64,000 nt of DNA from Alphaproteobacteria bacterium (GTDB lineage: Bacteria; Pseudomonadota; Alphaproteobacteria; Reyranellales; Reyranellaceae). Shown piece after piece: positions 42,377-51,283 of this stretch. The stretch lies in the NCBI GenBank assembly GCA_016869975.1, contig VGCZ01000001.1, positions 62,001 through 126,000 on the forward strand, given 5' to 3'. Both the position numbers and the translations under genes were made by a program. Positions within the stretch are counted from its first letter, which is position 1. Each line of letters starts with the position of its first letter. The notes under the pieces were generated by a model. That model was not told where the DNA came from. It was given only the letters and a program-made list of their open reading frames with translations, and searched no databases.

Positions 42377-44436
42377 GACACGTCTCCTCGCGCCGCGTCG
42401 GCGTGCGGCCGTTCGAGCCAATCGACCTTCGCCAGCTTGCGCACGACGACGAACTCGTCGCGGTTGGTGCCGATCGTGCCGTAGTAGTTGAAACCCCAGG
42501 CCTGCTGGGCGTAGCCGCCGATCATGTGCGTCGGCTTCAGCACGGCGCGGGTCACCGAGTTGTGGATGCCGCCGCGATTGCCGGTCATCTCAGAGCCCGG
42601 CACGTTCACGATCTTCTCCTGCGCGTGATACATGAAGAGCGTGCCCTCCTTCATGCGCTGCGAGACCACGGCGCGCGCCACCAGCGCGCCATTGACGTTG
42701 AAGGCCTCGACCCAGTCGTTGTCGACAATACCCGCCTTGGCCGCGTCGACCTCGCTCAGCCAGACGATCGGCCCGCCGCGCGACAGCGTCAGCATCATCA
42801 GGTTGTCGGTGTAGGTGGAGTGGATGCCCCACTTCTGGTGCGGCGTGATGAAGTTCAGCACGATCTCCTTCTCGCCGTTGGGCTTGGCACCGAGCAGCGG
42901 CCGCGTCGTGCGCAGATCGACCGGCGGGCGATAGACGCAAAGCGCCTCGCCGAAGGCCAGCATCCAGCGATGATCCTGGTAGAGCTGCTGGCGGCCGCTC
43001 AGGGTGCGCCAGGGAATCAGCTCGTGCACGTTGGTGTAGCCGGCGTTGTAGCAGACCTTCTCGCTCTCGAGCCCCGACCAGGTCGGCGCCGAGATGATCT
43101 TGCGCGGCTGCGCGACGACGTCGCGGAAGCGGATCTTCTCGTCCTCCTTGGGCAGCGCGAGATGCGCGTGCGCGCGACCGGTGGTTTTCGACAGGGCGCC
43201 CCACGCTTTCACCGCGACCTCGCCGTTTGTCTCCGGCGCCAGCATCAGCAGCACCTCGGCGGCATCGATGTCGCTCTCGATGCGCGCCAGCCCCTTTGTC
43301 GGGCCGTCCTCGACGACGCCGTTGAGCGCCTTGAGATGCTCGACCTCGTGCGCCGTCTGCCAGGCGATGCCCTTGATGCCGTTGCCGACCTTCTCCATCA
43401 GCGGACCGAGCGCGGTGAAGCGCTGGTAGGTGTTGGGGTAGTCGCGTTCGACGACGGCGACGTTGGGCATGGTCTTGCCGGGGATCGGCTCGACCTCGCC
43501 CTTCTTCCATTCGCGCACGTCGAGCGCCTGGGCGATCTCGCCCGGGCTGTCGTGCATGATCGGGGTGAGCACGACGTCCTTCTCGACGCCCAGCACCTCC
43601 GGCGCCACGCGCGAGAAGGCCTTGGCGATCGACTTGTAGATGTCCCAGTCGCTCTTTGCCCCCCACACCGGATCCACCGCCGATGTCAGCGGGTGGATGA
43701 AGGGATGCATGTCCGAGGTGTTGAGGTCGTTCTTCTCGTACCAGGTGGCCGTCGGCAACACGATGTCGGAGTAGACGCAGGTGGTCGACATGCGGAAGTC
43801 GAGCGTCACCAGCAGATCGAGCTTGCCCTGGGGCGCCTCGTCGCGCCACGTCACCTCGGTCGGCTTGGCTCCGCCTTCCTGGCCGAGATCCTTGCCCATC
43901 ACGCCATGGCTCGTGCCCAGCAAGTGCTTGAGGAAGTATTCGTGGCCCTTGCCGGAGGAGCCCAGCAGGTTCGAGCGCCACACGAACATGTTGCGCGGCC
44001 AGTTCTTCGGGTTGTCGGGATCCTCGCAGGACATGCGCAGCTCGCCGCTCTTCAGCTTCTGCGCGACGTAGTCCTTGGCCTCCATGCCCGCGGCCTGGGC
44101 GGCGCGCGCGACGCCGAGCGGATTGTCCTGGAGCTGCGGCGCGGAGGGCAGCCAGCCCATGCGCTCGGCGCGCACGTTGTAGTCGATCAGCGAGCCGTCC
44201 CACGCCCCTTCCGGCGCCGTCGGCGAGACGATGTCGGCGACGTTGATCGTCTCGTAGCGCCACTGGTCGGTGTGCGCGTAGAACGCCGAGGTCGAGTTCT
44301 GCTGGCGTGGCGGGCGGCCCCAGTCGAGCGCGAAGGCGAGCGGCGCCCAGCCGGCCTGCGGCCTGAGCTTCTCTTGGCCGACATAGTGCGCCCATCCGCC
44401 GCCCGACTGGCCGACGCACACAATCGCCACACCGTT
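42373..44436 (-). pseudogene. narG: truncated respiratory nitrate reductase alpha subunit
   Basis: About 680 residues match the C-terminal half of NarG, from CVGQSGGGWAHYVGQEKLRP through NLLGSSGKGHEYFLKHLLG, TCVYSDIVLPTATWYEKND and FNYYGTIGTNRDEF to the end. A complete NarG has about 1250 residues. The missing part would contain the N-terminal [4Fe-4S] ligands and the molybdenum-ligand Asp. The open frame continues to 44634 with about 70 unrelated residues, which lie antisense to an ankyrin tail on the plus strand. Homology stops near 44418-44436, so a rearrangement or assembly join lies there. The remaining C-terminal part cannot form an active enzyme. Confidence 0.9.
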
Positions 44437-44604
44437 CTGATGCATGCCCAGGATATGGTCATGGTGCAGTATCTGCTCGATCACGGCGCCGATCCCAATA
44501 TCCGTGCCGCCAACGGAGAGAATGCCTTGGAGATGTGGTCCAAGAACACGCATCGCAAGGATCACCTGGAAACTGCGAAGCTGTTGGAGCGAAGCGTGAA
44601 GTAG
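44425..44604 (+). pseudogene. C-terminal ankyrin-repeat fragment
   Basis: This plus-strand frame reads RHTVLMHAQDMVMVQYLLDH then GADPNIRAANGENALEM, an ankyrin repeat with its TVLMHA, VQYLLDHGADPN signature, and ends with a charged tail before TAG at 44602. No start or earlier repeats remain because the sequence meets the truncated narG on the other strand. It is the tail of an ankyrin protein gene left at a breakpoint. Confidence 0.75.
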
Positions 44605-45142
44605 CACGTCTCGGCCGCATCGCTCGTCAACCAATCAGATTACCCTCTTCCGCGCGACACCGAACTGTCGTGCCTGCTTCGTCGTCAAGCGGCGCGAATG
44701 TCGGCTTCATGTCGCTTCAGCAGCTTCAACCAGAGAAGGTAACTCTCGAGTTATGAACTAAGCGCAGCCGTGATCCCGCGCTCGCCAGTCTTCTGCGTTC
44801 AGAAAGTGAACAAGCCTGTCCAGCTCCTAGGCGAGTTGGACAAAAAGAAAAATAACGCAACGAATTCAACGACGAACCTTGGAGATGGCGCCCCCCGAAA
44901 GGATCGTCCACCGACTGGACGCGGCCGGCTGAGCCGGGCCCGGCGAAGCGCTTGCGACGCGGCGGCGGCGTCTGACGTCCAACGTGCCGCTCCCAGTACT
45001 TGTCCGCGAAATCTCGGCTCGATCGCCTCGGTGCGTCTCTTTGGCAGGGTTTGATCTGAATCAAACCCGAAGCGAGCGGACCGACTTCAACTACGGGCGC
45101 CATGCGCCATCGGTCGGACGTGATCTATCGGGGTTGCCAATC
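44605..45142. other. 538-bp intergenic region before ppk2
   Basis: No gene is supported here. It holds a lower-GC stretch (44735-44880), the short inverted repeat GTTCA-GAAAG-TGAAC (44797-44811) and the FNR-type box at 45051-45064. It may contain the former nar promoter, now separated from an intact narG. Confidence 0.5.
45051..45064. promoter_or_regulatory. FNR/CRP-type binding site
   Basis: TTGATCTGAATCAA is a perfect match to the FNR consensus TTGAT-N4-ATCAA. It is centred about 86 bp before the ppk2 ATG. If it acts at -41.5, the start of transcription would fall near 45099, with TCAACT (45087-45092) as a poor -10, which is acceptable for an activated promoter. Confidence 0.7.
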
Positions 45143-46252
45143 ATGACGGATATGGGTAGCGCGCGCGCCGCGAAGCGCGGAGACATCGCCTCGCCTCGGT
45201 CGCCCGACTCCATCGAGGAGTCGGTCGCGAACGACGCCGTGCGATCGGCGGAGCTCTCGCAGGAGATCGCGGTCCGCGACATTCTCGGCCTGATGCTTCC
45301 CGACAAGACGCACGAGCTGGCCGACGCGCTTAAGGCGATCATGGCCGGCGCGTCGCCCGACGACGCCATCGCGCTCAAGCGCGCCTTGCAGAGTTCCGAC
45401 GCGGAAAAAACCGTCGCGGGAGCGCATCCGGACGAGGAGCTGGCGGAGGGCTGGCGACAGGGAGCATACCCGTACCGCAACCTGATGCTTCGCAAGAACT
45501 ACGAGAAGGCCAAGTACAGCCTGCAGGTGGAGCTGCTGAAGCTCCAGAGCTGGACCAAGGAGCGCAAGCAGAAGGTCGTCATACTCTTCGAGGGCCGCGA
45601 CGCGGCCGGCAAGGGAGGCGCGATCAAGCGGTTCATGGAGCATTTGAACCCGCGCGGCGCGCGGGTCGTCGCCCTCGAGAAGCCGTCGGAGGCGGAGCGC
45701 GGACAATGGTACTTCCAGCGCTACGTGCAGCAGCTACCGACGGCGGGCGAGATCGTTCTCTTCGATCGCTCCTGGTACAATCGCGCCGGTGTCGAAAGGG
45801 TGATGGGCTTCTGCTCCGACGAGGAATACCGGGAGTTCATGCGCCAGGCGCCGGAGTTCGAACGGAACCTCACGCGCAGCGGGCTGCATCTGGTCAAGTT
45901 CTGGTTCTCGGTCAGCCGCGAGGAACAGAGACGGCGCTTCAAGGAAAGACAGGTCCATCCGCTCAAGCACTGGAAGCTGTCGCCGATCGACCTGGCCTCG
46001 CTCGACAAGTGGGAAGAATACACGCGGGCGAAAGAGTCGATGTTCCAGCATACCGACACTGCCGATGCGCCCTGGACGGTCATCAAGTCGGATTGCAAGA
46101 AGCGCGCGCGGCTCAATGCCATGCGATACCTGCTGCACAGGCTTCCCTATGATGGCAAGGACCCCAAGCGGATTGGCCCGCTCGATCCCCTGCTGGTGGG
46201 GCGCGCGCACGTGGTTTACGAGAGGGGTGAAAACGCCGCTCCCGTGGTCTGA
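45143..46252 (+). CDS. ppk2: polyphosphate kinase 2
   Basis: PPK2 makes or uses polyphosphate to phosphorylate nucleoside diphosphates, mainly forming GTP or ATP. The 369-residue protein has Walker A FEGRDAAGKGG (residues 149-159), the conserved PRGARVVALEKPS, Walker B LFDRSWYNR (206-214) and the lid VERVMGFC. It is a one-domain (class I) member with an N-terminal extension of about 100 residues. An upstream FNR-type box suggests induction when oxygen is low. The long in-frame extension ahead of ATG 45143 would run through that box and is rejected. Confidence 0.92.
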   Translation: MTDMGSARAAKRGDIASPRSPDSIEESVANDAVRSAELSQEIAVRDILGLMLPDKTHELADALKAIMAGASPDDAIALKRALQSSDAEKTVAGAHPDEELAEGWRQGAYPYRNLMLRKNYEKAKYSLQVELLKLQSWTKERKQKVVILFEGRDAAGKGGAIKRFMEHLNPRGARVVALEKPSEAERGQWYFQRYVQQLPTAGEIVLFDRSWYNRAGVERVMGFCSDEEYREFMRQAPEFERNLTRSGLHLVKFWFSVSREEQRRRFKERQVHPLKHWKLSPIDLASLDKWEEYTRAKESMFQHTDTADAPWTVIKSDCKKRARLNAMRYLLHRLPYDGKDPKRIGPLDPLLVGRAHVVYERGENAAPVV

Positions 46253-46325
46253 ATCACCGGTCGAGGGTCCGCCTCCTCCAGTGTTAGAGTTCCGACGAGC
46301 AGATCCCAGTTGAGAAAGCAGACCA

Positions 46326-47870
46326 GTGCCCGACACCGTCATGACACCCCGTGCGCCCGAGGCGAAGACCGAGCATTTCGACGTCCTCATCGTCGGCGCC
46401 GGCATCTCGGGCGTCGGTGGCGCCTACCACCTGACCCAGCAATGCCCCGGCACCAGCTTCGTGGTCCTGGAAAGCCAGGCGAGCTTCGGTGGCACCTGGC
46501 TGACGCATCGCTATCCCGGCATCCGCTCCGACAGCGACCTCTACACCTTCGGCTACCGCTTCAAGCCGTGGACCGGCAAGCCGATCGCCCAGGCGCACGA
46601 GATTCGCGACTACATGGCCGAGGTGATCGCCGAGAACGACCTCGCGCGCCACATCCGCTACCACCACAAGATCACGAATGCCGCGTGGTCGAGCGCCGAC
46701 AATCGCTGGACCATCGAGGCCACACGCGGCGATACCGGTGAGACGGTGCGCTTCAGCGCCAACTTCCTGTGGATGTGCCAGGGCTATTACCGGCACAACG
46801 AGGGCTACACGCCGAGCTGGCCGGGCATGGCGGACTACAAAGGCCGCATCGTGCATCCGCAGACCTGGCCGGAGGATCTCGACTACACCGGCAAGACGAT
46901 GCTGGTGATCGGCTCGGGCGCGACGGCGGCGACGCTGATCCCGGCGGTGGCCGACAAGGTCGCCCATGTCACCATGCTGCAGCGCTCGCCGACCTACTTC
47001 ATCCCGGCGCGCAACGCCAATGATCTGGCCGACACCTTGCGCCAACTGCAGATCGACGAGACGTGGATCCACGAGATCGTGCGCCGCAAGATCCTGCACG
47101 ACCAGGCGGTCTTCACGCGCCGCGCCTTCAACGAGCCGGAGACGGTGAAGAAGGAGCTGCTGGCCGGCGTGCGCGCCTATATCGGCCCCGACTACAAGCT
47201 CGATCCCGACTTCACGCCGAGCTACCGGCCGTGGCGCCAGCGAATCGCCTTCGTGCCCGATGGCGATCTGTTCCGGGGCATCCGCGCCGGCAAGGCCTCG
47301 GTGGTCACTGACGAGATCGAGCGCTTCACCGAGACCGGCATCCTGCTGAAATCGGGCAAGACGCTGGAGGCCGACATCATCGTCACGGCCACCGGCTTCA
47401 ACATGAACGCGCTGGGCGACATCGCCTTCAGCATCGACGGCAAGCCGCTCGATTTCGCCGACACGGTGACCTATCGCGGCATGATGTTCACCGGCATTCC
47501 CAACATGGTCTGGGTGTTCGGCTATTTCCGCGCCAGCTGGACCTTGCGCGCCGATCTGGTCGCCGACTTCGTCTGCCGCCTGCTCAACCACATGAAGACG
47601 CGGCAGGCCAAGCGCGTGGCCGTCGCGCTGCGGCCGCAGGACAACGACATGCCGATCCTGCCGTGGATCGATCCCGAGAACTTCAATCCCGGCTACCTGA
47701 TGCGCGCCATGCACCTCTTGCCCAAGCGCGGCGACAAGCCGGAATGGCAGCACAATCAGGATTACTGGAACGAGAAGGACCAGTTCCCCGCCATCGACCT
47801 CGATGACGCGGCGTTCGTGTATGGACCGTCGGCGGACAGACGCGACCTGTCACGCGCGGCGGCGGACTGA
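46326..47870 (+). CDS. flavin monooxygenase, Baeyer-Villiger type
   Basis: The 514-residue protein has the FAD motif VLIVGAGISGVGGAYHL, FGGTWLTHRYPGIRSDSDLY, the Baeyer-Villiger fingerprint YKGRIVHPQTWPED (F/Y-x-G-x3-H-x3-W-P/D) and a second nucleotide motif VIGSGATAATLIP. Such enzymes insert oxygen next to ketones or oxidise amines and sulfur, using NADPH. The start is GTG 46326 or ATG 46341. It stands alone; a REP-like hairpin follows the stop, before the convergent CoA transferase. Confidence 0.92.
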   Translation: MPDTVMTPRAPEAKTEHFDVLIVGAGISGVGGAYHLTQQCPGTSFVVLESQASFGGTWLTHRYPGIRSDSDLYTFGYRFKPWTGKPIAQAHEIRDYMAEVIAENDLARHIRYHHKITNAAWSSADNRWTIEATRGDTGETVRFSANFLWMCQGYYRHNEGYTPSWPGMADYKGRIVHPQTWPEDLDYTGKTMLVIGSGATAATLIPAVADKVAHVTMLQRSPTYFIPARNANDLADTLRQLQIDETWIHEIVRRKILHDQAVFTRRAFNEPETVKKELLAGVRAYIGPDYKLDPDFTPSYRPWRQRIAFVPDGDLFRGIRAGKASVVTDEIERFTETGILLKSGKTLEADIIVTATGFNMNALGDIAFSIDGKPLDFADTVTYRGMMFTGIPNMVWVFGYFRASWTLRADLVADFVCRLLNHMKTRQAKRVAVALRPQDNDMPILPWIDPENFNPGYLMRAMHLLPKRGDKPEWQHNQDYWNEKDQFPAIDLDDAAFVYGPSADRRDLSRAAAD

Positions 47871-47874
47871 AATC

Positions 47875-47904
47875 TTCCTTCTCCCCGCGAAGGCGGGAAG
47901 AAGG
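47875..47904. repeat. REP-like hairpin, family B
   Basis: CCTTCTCCCCGC and GCGGGAAGAAGG form the stem between two convergent genes, the monooxygenase and the CoA transferase, where it may act as a shared terminator. Confidence 0.7.
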
Positions 47905-47934
47905 GAACAAAGCCCCAGGCGATAGCCCCGCGGT

Positions 47935-49116
47935 TCAGGCCGCCACAGTTCCATCGGCGATCAGCGCATCTGTCTCCGCGGCGGTGAAGCCGTGTTCGCC
48001 GAGGATCGCGCGGCTGTGCTGGCCCACGACCGGCGACGTGCCGCGCGGGGTTCCGTCCTGCGGCGGCGCCATGCCCGGCAGCGCCGGTACGGGTACCTTG
48101 GTTGGCAGGCCGGCCTGCGCCAGCCAGTGCAGCAGCTCGACGGCCTTCACCTGTGGCTGCTCGACAAACTCGGCATAGCTGTTCAATCGCTCGTGCATCA
48201 CCCCGGCCGCGACGAAGCGGCTCGATAGTTGTCCGCTTGCCATTCGAGCGAGGGCCGGGCGCAGCCAGGCATAGAGCTCTTCGGCGTTGGCGAGGCGATC
48301 GGCACGCGTCGCGAAGCGCGGATCGGCGGCATGCTGCGGCGCCGCCAGCGCCTCGCACACCGCCTGCCAGTGCCGATCCGACGTGGCGACGATCGACATC
48401 CAGCCATCGGCGGTCTTGAAGACGCCGCCCGGCACGCCGCCGGGCTTCATCGCGCCGCCCTCGAGCAGGCTCATCATCATGCGGATCGACTGCAGCGCCG
48501 TGGCCGATTGCATCAGGCTGACGTCGATATAGCGGCCACGCGTCTCGTCGCGACGCGCGTAGAGCGCCGCCGACAGCGCCTGGAAGGCGTAGAGCGCGGT
48601 CGACATGTCGACCACGATCACCGGCACGCGATGGGGAATGCCGTCCTCGCCGCGATTCTCCGTCATCAGGCCGGTATAGGCCTGCAGAACGGGGTCCATC
48701 GCCGGGCGGTCGGCGAGCGGGCCGGTCTGGCCGAAGCCGGAGATCGAGAGATAGAGCAGGCGCGGCGCGCGCGCCGAGACGGCGTCGTAGTCGAACCCCA
48801 GCCGCGCGATGGTGCCCGGCTTGAAGCCCTCGATGAAGACATCGGCGCCGTCGATCAGGCGCCATAGCACGTCCTTGCCCGCAGGCGATTTCAGGTCGAG
48901 CGCGAGGCTGCGCTTGCCGAGATTGCCGATCACGGAAAAGGCGCTGTGCTGGCCATAGTACGTGCCCAGCGTGCGCGCCCAGTCGCCCTCGCCCGGCTGC
49001 TCGACCTTGATCACGTCGGCGCCGTACTGCGCCAGCAGCATGGCGCAGTACGGCCCGGCGATCCCCTGGCTGAGATCGACGACCTTGAGACCGGCGAAGG
49101 GGGCTAGATAGCTCAT
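47935..49116 (-). CDS. class III acyl-CoA transferase (CaiB/BaiF)
   Basis: The 393-residue protein belongs to the formyl-CoA transferase family. Key segments are FAGLKVVDLSQGIAGPYCAM, KVEQPGEGDWAR, LDLKSPAGKDV and GFGQTGPLADRPAMD. The likely catalytic aspartate is Asp170 in VIVVDMSTALYA, in line with Asp169 of formyl-CoA transferase. It moves CoA between organic acids; the acids are unknown. It is monocistronic, running toward the monooxygenase. Confidence 0.93.
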   Translation of the reverse strand: MSYLAPFAGLKVVDLSQGIAGPYCAMLLAQYGADVIKVEQPGEGDWARTLGTYYGQHSAFSVIGNLGKRSLALDLKSPAGKDVLWRLIDGADVFIEGFKPGTIARLGFDYDAVSARAPRLLYLSISGFGQTGPLADRPAMDPVLQAYTGLMTENRGEDGIPHRVPVIVVDMSTALYAFQALSAALYARRDETRGRYIDVSLMQSATALQSIRMMMSLLEGGAMKPGGVPGGVFKTADGWMSIVATSDRHWQAVCEALAAPQHAADPRFATRADRLANAEELYAWLRPALARMASGQLSSRFVAAGVMHERLNSYAEFVEQPQVKAVELLHWLAQAGLPTKVPVPALPGMAPPQDGTPRGTSPVVGQHSRAILGEHGFTAAETDALIADGTVAA

Positions 49117-49210
49117 CGGTCCTCACTCCAATCCCCGCATAGGATCACGTTGTCGCCCTTCAGCACAGCCTGATCGCGGATGTGACCGCCGCTGGAGGAC
49201 GAGTCACGAC

Positions 49211-49280
49211 CGTCACCCCGCACGCAGCGAGAGGTCTTTGAGGTCAATGGAAAGATCCTTCGCTGCGCTCCGGACGACAG
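49211..49280. repeat. palindromic repeat, family A (degenerate)
   Basis: CGTCACCCCGCACGCAGCGAG and GATCCTTCGCTGCGCTCCGG with a final ACGACAG form an imperfect 70-bp palindrome between the divergent CoA transferase and LLM oxidoreductase genes. Confidence 0.7.
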
Positions 49281-49365
49281 CAACGCCGTATCAGGCACTT
49301 GCGATTCCGTGCATGCTCAGCGGGACAGGAAACGAGCGCGCCCATCGGCTCACCAGGATTCAGCC

Positions 49366-50355
49366 ATGCCACTGCCCCTCGATACCCACCTCAAGATCGG
49401 CATCCAGACCATCCATCGCCGCACCGAGCCCGCCATCGGGCCGTGGCTGCCGCGCATCGACGAGTTGGTCGAGCTGGTCGAGCTGGTCGATCGCTGCGGC
49501 TACGACTCGCTGTGGGTCGGCGATCACATCTCCTTCGCCATCCCGATCCTCGATCCGCTGCTGCAGCTGGCGCAGGCGGCGGTGGCGAGCCGGCGGCTGC
49601 TGCTGGGCACCAACGTCTATCTCCTGCCGCTGCGCCACGCCGGGCCGGTCGCCAAGCAGGTCTCGACGCTCGATCATCTCTGCGAGGGCAGGCTGATCTT
49701 CGGTGTCGGTGTCGGCGGCGAGTTCCCCAGGGAGTATCAGCTCGCCGGCGTGCCGATCGGCGAGCGCGGCGCGCGGCTGTCGGATGGCATCCGCGCGCTG
49801 CGCAAACTGTGGACGGGCGAGACGGTGTCGCACGACGGCGCCTTCTATCCCTTCCCGCCGCTCAGCATGCAGCCGCCATCGCGCCAACCGGGCGGGCCGC
49901 CAATCTGGTGCGGCGGCCGCTCGCCCGGCGCGCTCAAGCGCACCGGCCGCCTGGCCGACGGCTGGATGTCCTATGTCGTGACGCCGGACATGTACCGCGA
50001 CAGCCTGGCCGCGATCGCCGAAGCCGCCGGGGCCGCCAATCGGCCGCTCAGCCGCTTCGGTACCGGCCATCTGCTGTTCACGCGGCTCGACGATACCTAC
50101 GAGAAAGCGCTCGACGCGGCGACCGAGACCTTGAGCGTCCGGTACGCCATGGACTTCCGCAAGGCGGCGCAGCGCTACGCCGGGCTCGGCCCGCCGGCGC
50201 GCATCGCCGAGCGGATCCGCGAATTCCACGCTGCCGGCGTGCGCCACCTCGTCCTCGATCTGGTCGGCCCCTACGAGCAGCGCGACCAGCAGATCCAGCG
50301 CGTCGCGAACGAGGTGCTGCCGCTGCTCAAGGATCTGATGGCGCCCACGGCGTGA
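49366..50355 (+). CDS. LLM-class flavin-dependent oxidoreductase
   Basis: The 329-residue protein is a luciferase-like monooxygenase by pattern: CGYDSLWVGDHISFAIPILD, LLLGTNVYLLPLRHAGPVAK and GRLIFGVGVGGEFPREYQLA, then PPIWCGGRSPGALKRTGRLA. The fold is a TIM barrel that binds FMN or F420. The substrate is unknown. AGGA lies near 49354, about 10 nt before ATG 49366; earlier starts add residues of no family match. A family B hairpin follows. Confidence 0.9.
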   Translation: MPLPLDTHLKIGIQTIHRRTEPAIGPWLPRIDELVELVELVDRCGYDSLWVGDHISFAIPILDPLLQLAQAAVASRRLLLGTNVYLLPLRHAGPVAKQVSTLDHLCEGRLIFGVGVGGEFPREYQLAGVPIGERGARLSDGIRALRKLWTGETVSHDGAFYPFPPLSMQPPSRQPGGPPIWCGGRSPGALKRTGRLADGWMSYVVTPDMYRDSLAAIAEAAGAANRPLSRFGTGHLLFTRLDDTYEKALDAATETLSVRYAMDFRKAAQRYAGLGPPARIAERIREFHAAGVRHLVLDLVGPYEQRDQQIQRVANEVLPLLKDLMAPTA

Positions 50356-50376
50356 GGCGTGAGGGGCCAGGCGTCT

Positions 50377-50402
50377 TACCTTCTCCCGGAGGGGGAAGGT
50401 AA
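50377..50402. repeat. REP-like hairpin, family B
   Basis: TTACCTTCTCCC and GGGGGAAGGTAA form the stem in the 65-bp gap between the LLM enzyme and a lipoprotein gene. Confidence 0.65.
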
Positions 50403-50420
50403 AGACTACGGAGGTATGCC

Positions 50421-51020
50421 GTGTTACGACGTCTGATCCTTCAGGTCGCGGCGCTGGGGGTGTTTGGGCCTCTCCTCGCCGCCTGCGCCACCACCTATGT
50501 CGTGGCGCCGCCGCCGCTGGCGCCCGGCGCGGCGCGCGCGCCGGTCGCGGTGCTCGATCACGGCCGCCATTCCAGCCTCGTCATCGGCCTGCAAGACGGC
50601 CGCATGGTGCGCTACGCCTACGGCAATTGGCGATGGTATGCACAGGGCATCACCGGCGCAGCGGAGGGCGTCGCCGCGCTGTCCGGGCAGACGCCGGCGG
50701 CGCTCGGTCGGCGCGTGATGGCCGGGCCGCTCACGGCGGAGACGCTGCGCCAACAGGTCCGCGTCGGGGTCGCCGATACACTGCTGCTCGATGTCGATGC
50801 CGCCGCGGCGAAGCGCCTGGTCGACAAGCTCGACGGCATCGCCGAGGCCGGCCGCGCCCGCATGCTGACGAACCCGAACGTCGATCTCGATTTCTTCCCG
50901 CACCCCGTGCCCTACTCCGAAGCGCACAGCTCCAATCGCGTGCTCGCCGGTTGGCTGCGCGAAATGGGCGTCGAGGTCGACGGCGACGGCCTGATCGCCG
51001 ACTGGAAGCTGCGCCGCTGA
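50421..51020 (+). CDS. lipoprotein of DUF2459-like type
   Basis: The 199-residue protein has a signal with lipobox LAAC (Cys22). HGRHSSLVIGLQDGRMVRYAYGNWRWYA follows near residues 48-75, and the end has PVPYSEAHSSNRVLAGWLREM. A His at the start of the domain, a Trp-rich strand and a late His-Ser-Asn recall DUF2459-type hydrolase-like proteins, but I am not sure. It starts with GTG at 50421 and is probably anchored in the outer or inner membrane. Confidence 0.7.
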   Translation: MLRRLILQVAALGVFGPLLAACATTYVVAPPPLAPGAARAPVAVLDHGRHSSLVIGLQDGRMVRYAYGNWRWYAQGITGAAEGVAALSGQTPAALGRRVMAGPLTAETLRQQVRVGVADTLLLDVDAAAAKRLVDKLDGIAEAGRARMLTNPNVDLDFFPHPVPYSEAHSSNRVLAGWLREMGVEVDGDGLIADWKLRR

Positions 51021-51283
51021 AATCCCGTGCCTCATCGAGCGGAACAGGCCGATCGACAGCGACTGGCCGTTTCCTAGTAGCGGCGCCACTTGCGACACGG
51101 TCCGCCAAGCTGGTGACCGCATGCGCACGCCGCTCGCTCATGACACGCCGGCAAATGGGCCGCTCTTGACCGCCGCTCGACAAGCAGGGGTAAACTGATT
51201 GCAGAGCTGCATAGTGATCCAAACGGCCGAGCCGCGTGTATTCTCACCAAGACGGCAGGATTCGCCCGAAGTAGAAAGCCTCG

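Noticed and set aside
42403-44424. Plus-strand open frame antisense to narG
   Set aside because: Only the last 60 codons (from 44425) read as a real protein, the ankyrin tail; the rest is a shadow of narG.
44437-44634. N-terminal 70 residues of the narG frame as a true new domain
   Set aside because: They are antisense to the ankyrin remnant and have no family likeness, so they are read-through past the breakpoint.
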